From the NCBI GenBank assembly GCA_031551765.1, contig JAVBNC010000007.1, forward strand, positions 1 through 27,116: a DNA stretch of 27,116 nucleotides, written 5' to 3'. The notes beneath the pieces are model-generated. The model did no database searches. It had not been told where the DNA came from and saw only the letters and a list, made by a program, of their open reading frames with translations. This document shows, one piece after another, positions 23,249 through 27,116 of the stretch. Source of the DNA: JAVBNC01 sp031551765 (GTDB taxonomy: Bacteria > Desulfobacterota > Desulfovibrionia > Desulfovibrionales > Desulfovibrionaceae). The translations under genes and the position numbers were made by a program. Each line of letters opens with the position of its first letter. Positions within the stretch are counted from its first letter, which is position 1.

Positions 23249-24379
23249 TTAAATGCTTATCCCCGCGCCCGAGAACGTATTCATGTCGTTGAACATGGTC
23301 GCGGACGCGCGCAGAACCGCGATGCCGAGGGCCGCGCCCGTGCCTTCGCCCAGGCGCAGGGAGAGGTCCAGCAGCGGCTTTTCGCCCAGCCCGGCCATGA
23401 CGGAGGCGTGCCCCGGTTCCGCCGAGGCGTGGGCGAAAAAGCAGTGCGCGCCCACTTCCGGGGCCAGCTGTTTGGCGGCGGTAAAGGCCGCCGTGGCGAT
23501 AAAGCCGTCTATGACCACCGGGAGCTTAAGCGCGGCCCCGCCCAGGATTATCCCGGCCAGCACGGCTATTTCCAGCCCTCCCAGGGCGGCCAGCACGGCC
23601 ACGGGGTCGGCGCTTTGCAGGGCTTTCCTGTTGGCGGCCAGGGCGCGGCGCACCACGGCCACCTTGCCTTCCAGGCCCACGCGGGGCGGCCCGGCGCCGG
23701 GGCCGGTGACGCTTTCCGGGTCAAAGCCCATCCAGGCGCAGAACAGCGCGGTGGAAGGCGTGGTGTTGCCTATGCCCATTTCCCCGGTGCCCAGGCAGCG
23801 GCAGCCCTGGTCCCGCGCGTCCCGCGCCAGGGAAAGGCCCAGCAGCAGGGCGCGTTCGCACTCTTCGCGGGTCATGGCCGGGCCTTCCGCCATGTTGGCC
23901 GTGCCCTGGCGTATTTTGTTCCGCACCAGGGCCGGGTGGGGGTCGAAATCATCCCCCAGCACGCCCGCGTCCACCACGCGCAGTTTCACGCCGCAGCTTT
24001 TGCACAGCGCGTTCACCCCGCCGCCCCCGGCCAGGAAATTCAGCACTTGCAGCCGGGTCACTTCCTGCGGCGCGGAACTCACCCCTTCCGCCGCCACGCC
24101 GTGGTCCGCGGCCACGGTGAACAGCCAGGCCGGGTCCACGGCCAGGGGCCGCTTGCCACCGCGCAGGGCATACAGCCGCACGGCCAGCTCTTCCAGGCGG
24201 CCCAGGCTGCCCAGGGGCTTGGTCAGGTTGTCGACATGGGCCTGGGCTTCGCGGGAAAGGGCCGGGCCGGGCGCGGTTATGGCACGCACCGCCTCCGCCA
24301 GTTCAGGCGGCAGGGGCGGCGTTTTGGACGCGGGCGCGGACAGGGAAGGGGGCGTGGACGGGGGGGGTGCTGCGGGCAT
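23249..24379 (-). CDS. cobT: Nicotinate-nucleotide:dimethylbenzimidazole phosphoribosyltransferase
   Basis: CobT activates the lower ligand of cobalamin by making alpha-ribazole phosphate. The protein is 376 residues. NLTKPLGSLGRLE (51-63), GEMGIGNTTPST (199-210) and the catalytic glutamate Glu345 in RLGEGTGA are present. The first 20 residues are a Pro/Ala/Ser-rich extension with no family match, so translation might begin later, but AAAGGA 7 nt before the first ATG supports the annotated start. It complements the cobA-hemD gene elsewhere in the window for B12 synthesis, though the two are not linked. No cobalamin riboswitch is visible upstream. Confidence 0.95.
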   Translation of the reverse strand: MPAAPPPSTPPSLSAPASKTPPLPPELAEAVRAITAPGPALSREAQAHVDNLTKPLGSLGRLEELAVRLYALRGGKRPLAVDPAWLFTVAADHGVAAEGVSSAPQEVTRLQVLNFLAGGGGVNALCKSCGVKLRVVDAGVLGDDFDPHPALVRNKIRQGTANMAEGPAMTREECERALLLGLSLARDARDQGCRCLGTGEMGIGNTTPSTALFCAWMGFDPESVTGPGAGPPRVGLEGKVAVVRRALAANRKALQSADPVAVLAALGGLEIAVLAGIILGGAALKLPVVIDGFIATAAFTAAKQLAPEVGAHCFFAHASAEPGHASVMAGLGEKPLLDLSLRLGEGTGAALGIAVLRASATMFNDMNTFSGAGISI

Positions 24380-24482
24380 GGGAAGATCCTTTATGTTGGT
24401 TCGCCCCTAGGTATAGAGCGTAGGCGGCGCGGGGGCAAGGGGGAAGGCGGGACGGGGGGGATGAGGGCGTTTCTCGTTGATT

Positions 24483-24518
24483 AGGGCGCTGCCGTACAAT
24501 GACGGCAGCGCCCTTTTT
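24483..24518 (+). terminator. Perfect stem-loop between cobT and the carbamoyltransferase-like gene
   Basis: AGGGCGCTGCCGT and ACGGCAGCGCCCT form a 13-bp stem around ACAATG. A T-run follows on the plus strand and an A-run precedes it on the minus strand. It lies 18 nt past the stop of the minus-strand gene at 24533, whose transcript it probably ends, although the T-run is oriented for plus-strand transcription. Confidence 0.7.
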
Positions 24519-24532
24519 GCAGCAGTATGGGG

Positions 24533-25435
24533 TTACGAGTTTGCAATAAACTCCATCACGGCGTTCTGGCTGTGCAGCAAATACTCTTTCGCCTCATAAT
24601 CCAGACACAGCGGGGATTTCATGGCCTCGGACGATACTTCCTGGCCTCTTGTCACAGGCGGGCAGGGCAGGAACAACGCGCCGCCATGAAGCGCTTGCAG
24701 ATGTTTGGCCGTTATCTGCAGAGGAAGGAACAGGCCCTTTATCCTTTGCGTATCAGCATCGTTGGCGGCTTTGGGCCAGCAGTCCGTGTAAATGAGGTCG
24801 GCGTTTTTGAGCAGCGGCTCAAGCTGGCCGCTCACAAGAATTTCACCGGCAGCCTGGGCATTGAGTTCGTCCAGCAGGGCCTTGCCGGCCAGGTACCCGT
24901 CGGGCGCTACCTGCGTCACGGAAATGGGCAGGCGGACAGCGGCCTCGAACCAGCTCGTGCACAGGTTTGTGACTTCGCCGACAAAAACGACGCGCAGCCC
25001 GTCAATGGAACCCCGGTGTTTCCTGATGAACTGCAAGTCCCCAATGATTTCACAGGGGTGGTTGAAGTTCGTTCTAGCGTTGATGACGGGCGCCCGCATG
25101 CTGTCGGACAAATACAGCAGGTCGTCGTGCTTTCTGGCGCGCACCACAAGCATGGAGAACCAGTTGTCCAGGTAATGCCCCATATCCTCCAGCGGCTCAT
25201 GAACGCCCAGGTCGCCGGGAATGTAGGAAACGGAAGCCCCCATGGCCCTTGCGCCTATTTCAAAGGCCACCCGGTTGCGGAAGCCCTGGCCGTAAAACCA
25301 CAGGCCAACCTGCTTCCCCTTAAGAACCTGGGGCATGGTGTTTTGCCTCCAGGCGTCGGCAAGTATATCCGCCCTGTCCAAAATCCGGGTCAACTCGTCT
25401 CCGGACAGATCAGTCAATGCGATCAGACCTGACAT
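24533..25435 (-). CDS. Divergent ornithine/aspartate carbamoyltransferase-family protein
   Basis: This 300-residue protein has the overall two-domain plan of aspartate/ornithine carbamoyltransferases. The carbamoyl-phosphate motif STRTR is replaced by GFRNR (51-55) in FYGQGFRNRVAFE, keeping both arginines but losing Ser and Thr. HPxQ becomes HPCE (126-129). The ornithine-enzyme motif HCLP becomes PCPP (257-260), though the following RGQEVS resembles RGEEV. The second domain starts LRVVFVGEVTN (147-157), like the family's WVGDGNN. It could be a carbamoyltransferase for another amine, or a non-catalytic relative. Its GC content looks lower than its neighbours. A symporter gene lies upstream on the same strand and may supply its substrate. 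GGAG precedes the start. Confidence 0.8.
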   Translation of the reverse strand: MSGLIALTDLSGDELTRILDRADILADAWRQNTMPQVLKGKQVGLWFYGQGFRNRVAFEIGARAMGASVSYIPGDLGVHEPLEDMGHYLDNWFSMLVVRARKHDDLLYLSDSMRAPVINARTNFNHPCEIIGDLQFIRKHRGSIDGLRVVFVGEVTNLCTSWFEAAVRLPISVTQVAPDGYLAGKALLDELNAQAAGEILVSGQLEPLLKNADLIYTDCWPKAANDADTQRIKGLFLPLQITAKHLQALHGGALFLPCPPVTRGQEVSSEAMKSPLCLDYEAKEYLLHSQNAVMEFIANS

Positions 25436-25527
25436 ATCGTCATCTCCATGAGTAAGTTATGTATGGAAAGTGATGCCGCCGAATCAAAAGCGACAGAAGT
25501 TCCGACAGTAGCCCAAAGTTCCCTATC

Positions 25528-25609
25528 CACCCTGAATGGGGTCCAGGGGCGCTAGCCCTTGGCGGGTGCAGGGCAGAGCCCTGCTTCGACTCTTGGATGG
25601 CTTCGACAG
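25528..25609 (-). repeat. Family B half element
   Basis: CACCCTGAATGGGGTCC, GGCGGGTGCAGGGCAGAGCCCTGC and ATGGCTTCGACAG form a right arm like 17074-17155. Its end is 1 nt from the stop codon of the symporter gene. Confidence 0.75.
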
Positions 25610-25610
25610 C

Positions 25611-27026
25611 TTAATCGCCTTTGGGACTTCGTCGGACTTCCGCGTCCTGGCGGGCGGACGCGCTTTGCTTGAGGTACCCGGCCAGCAGCACCAGCAGGCT
25701 GGCGGCCAGGCCGAAGAACAGGGGGTCGATGACCGCGCCGATGAGGGGTTTTCCGGCCATGACGAAGGCCGGTCCCACCAGCATGGAGGCGAAGGCGTAA
25801 GAACCGGGGATGCGGCCGGGCACGGCTATGGCCGTGGTCAGCGCGCCGAAGGGCACCACGCCGCGCAGGCCCAGCGCCAGGAAGCTCCAGGTCAGGATGA
25901 GCGAGCCCAGGTTCCCGGTGCTGAAGAGGGCGGCGGCCAGCAGGGTGCCGGCCAGCGCCAGGCGGGAAACCAGCAGCAGCTTTTTGTCGCCGGGGTTTTT
26001 GTTCCAGTAGACCAGGTAGATATCGTTGCAGAACATGGCGGACAGGCCCAGCGCGATCCCGGCGGCCGTGCCCACCACGGTTATCAGCAGGGTGGCCAGC
26101 ACCACGCCGCCGAACAGCGGGGGCAGGTGCTGCAGCACAAAAAGCGGCAGGGCGGCGGCGGAACTGATGTCCGGCGCGTGCAGCCGCATGTACAGGCCCA
26201 CGAAAATGCCGCCCGTGCCCACCAGCGGGATGAGCGCCGCGCTGATAAGCGCTCCGCTTTTGGCCAGGCGCACGGTTCTGGCGGAAAGTATGGCCTGGAT
26301 GTAGGACTGCGAGGCCAGCACCCCCAGAATGATGGACAGGCCCGCGCCCAGGTCCACAGCCGCGCCGCGCGCCACCAGGCTGAAAAACCTGTCCGCGGGC
26401 AGCGCGGCCGTGAAGCCGGAAAGCCCGCCCTGCCAGTAAAAGGCCAGAATGCCGGAAATGCCCAGGGCCGCGAACAACAGCGCCGTCTTGGCCATGCCCA
26501 CTATGCCCGCGCCCCACACCCCGCCGAACAGCACGTACGCGATCATCAGCGTTACGGTCAGCAGCGTCGCCAGCGGGCCGGAAATGCCGCTGATGGACGT
26601 GATCAGCGCCACGCTGGCCAGAAGCTGCGCCACAATGCTCAGAAAGCTGCCCAAAGACGTCAGAATGACCGTGGCCGTGGACGCCTTGCGGCCGTATTCG
26701 CGCGAAAGCATCTGCGGCAGGGTCATCACCCCGCTGTCGTGCAGGGGTTTGGCGTAGCACAGCGCCAGAATCAGGCAGCCTATGCCCCCGCCCAGCGTGA
26801 ACCACCAGGCCGAAAAGCCGTAGTTGAACGCCAGCTGCGCCGTGCCGATGGTGGAAGCCCCGCCCACGAAGGTCCCGATAATCGAACCCGCCACTATCCC
26901 GGCCCCGGCCCTTCTGCCGCCCACCGTGAAATCGCCCGAACTCTTCACGCGCGAGCCCGCGTACACGCCCAGGCCCGTAATCAGCAGCAGCACAAGGACA
27001 GCGCCTATGTAGTGCGGGGTGGTCAT
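25611..27026 (-). CDS. Sodium:solute symporter family transporter
   Basis: This 471-residue inner-membrane protein matches the sodium:solute symporter (SSS) family, with about 13 hydrophobic segments. Near the N-terminus, FTVGGRRAGAGIVAGSIIGTFVGG is the conserved substrate/Na-site region, followed by ASTIGTAQLAFNYGFSAWW. The solute cannot be named from sequence; amino acids, carboxylates and nucleoside-type compounds are all known for the family. GGAGG about 8 nt before the ATG supports the start. The carbamoyltransferase-like gene follows on the same strand after a 175-nt gap holding a half family B repeat. The cytoplasmic tail is charged (RQDAEVRRSPKGD). Confidence 0.92.
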   Translation of the reverse strand: MTTPHYIGAVLVLLLITGLGVYAGSRVKSSGDFTVGGRRAGAGIVAGSIIGTFVGGASTIGTAQLAFNYGFSAWWFTLGGGIGCLILALCYAKPLHDSGVMTLPQMLSREYGRKASTATVILTSLGSFLSIVAQLLASVALITSISGISGPLATLLTVTLMIAYVLFGGVWGAGIVGMAKTALLFAALGISGILAFYWQGGLSGFTAALPADRFFSLVARGAAVDLGAGLSIILGVLASQSYIQAILSARTVRLAKSGALISAALIPLVGTGGIFVGLYMRLHAPDISSAAALPLFVLQHLPPLFGGVVLATLLITVVGTAAGIALGLSAMFCNDIYLVYWNKNPGDKKLLLVSRLALAGTLLAAALFSTGNLGSLILTWSFLALGLRGVVPFGALTTAIAVPGRIPGSYAFASMLVGPAFVMAGKPLIGAVIDPLFFGLAASLLVLLAGYLKQSASARQDAEVRRSPKGD

Positions 27027-27041
27027 GGAAAATGCCTCCGG

Positions 27042-27116
<75 letters not shown>

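Noticed and set aside
24380..24482. Cobalamin riboswitch upstream of cobT
   Set aside because: The region is too short and lacks the B12-box pattern.
21821..24484. 887-codon plus-strand open frame
   Set aside because: It runs antisense through mnmM, the ABC ATPase, a repeat and cobT, all of which have clear family motifs on the other strand.

Overview
This window is the end of a high-GC contig carrying ordinary housekeeping and cofactor genes. Between the genes lies an unusually dense set of modular, hairpin-forming intergenic repeats. The gene content fits a Desulfovibrionaceae-type Desulfobacterota bacterium: a fused CobA-HemD enzyme, DUF1847 and DUF362 proteins, DUF1844 and CobT. This assignment is an inference from gene content and repeat style, not from a marker gene. 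No rRNA, tRNA, CRISPR array, transposase or phage gene was seen.

Layout. Bases 1-3385 are on the minus strand: a DEAD-box RNA helicase overlapping a small unknown gene, then a DUF362 protein. Bases 4004-8910 are on the plus strand: a TrmN6-like methyltransferase, a DUF1847 protein, and an apparent operon of class V aminotransferase, DUF1844 protein and argC. Bases 9257-13813 hold valS and the cobA-hemD fusion, which feeds the siroheme, cobalamin and heme branches from uroporphyrinogen III. Bases 14029-17027 hold three tandem paralogous secreted alpha/beta hydrolases with intact GHSAG nucleophile motifs. Bases 17173-18799 hold purN and a tightly coupled citG. After an AT-rich gap come a periplasmic type II asparaginase (19463-20539) and the Mn exporter mntP (20677-21258). 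The rest is on the minus strand: a Na+/solute symporter, a divergent carbamoyltransferase-like protein, cobT, an orphan oligopeptide-type ABC ATPase, and mnmM, which overlaps the ATPase gene.

Repeats. Family A (about 125 bp, AGAGCA...TGCTCT ends, three internal hairpins) occurs four times. Its stems differ in sequence between copies but stay paired, which suggests selection on structure. Family B (full copies 265-319 bp, plus compact and half copies) has TTGTCGAAGCCAAT-type inverted ends. It lies between co-directional genes and usually abuts the stop codon of the upstream gene. Twice an A copy directly adjoins a B copy. The window ends in a 74-base G run, most likely a sequencing or assembly artefact at the contig end.

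The most interesting items are the structured repeat families and the carbamoyltransferase-like protein at 24533-25435, whose substrate motifs are altered (GFRNR for STRTR, HPCE for HPxQ, PCPP for HCLP). The three hydrolases also merit a look. I see no clearly new multi-gene defence or biosynthetic system here.
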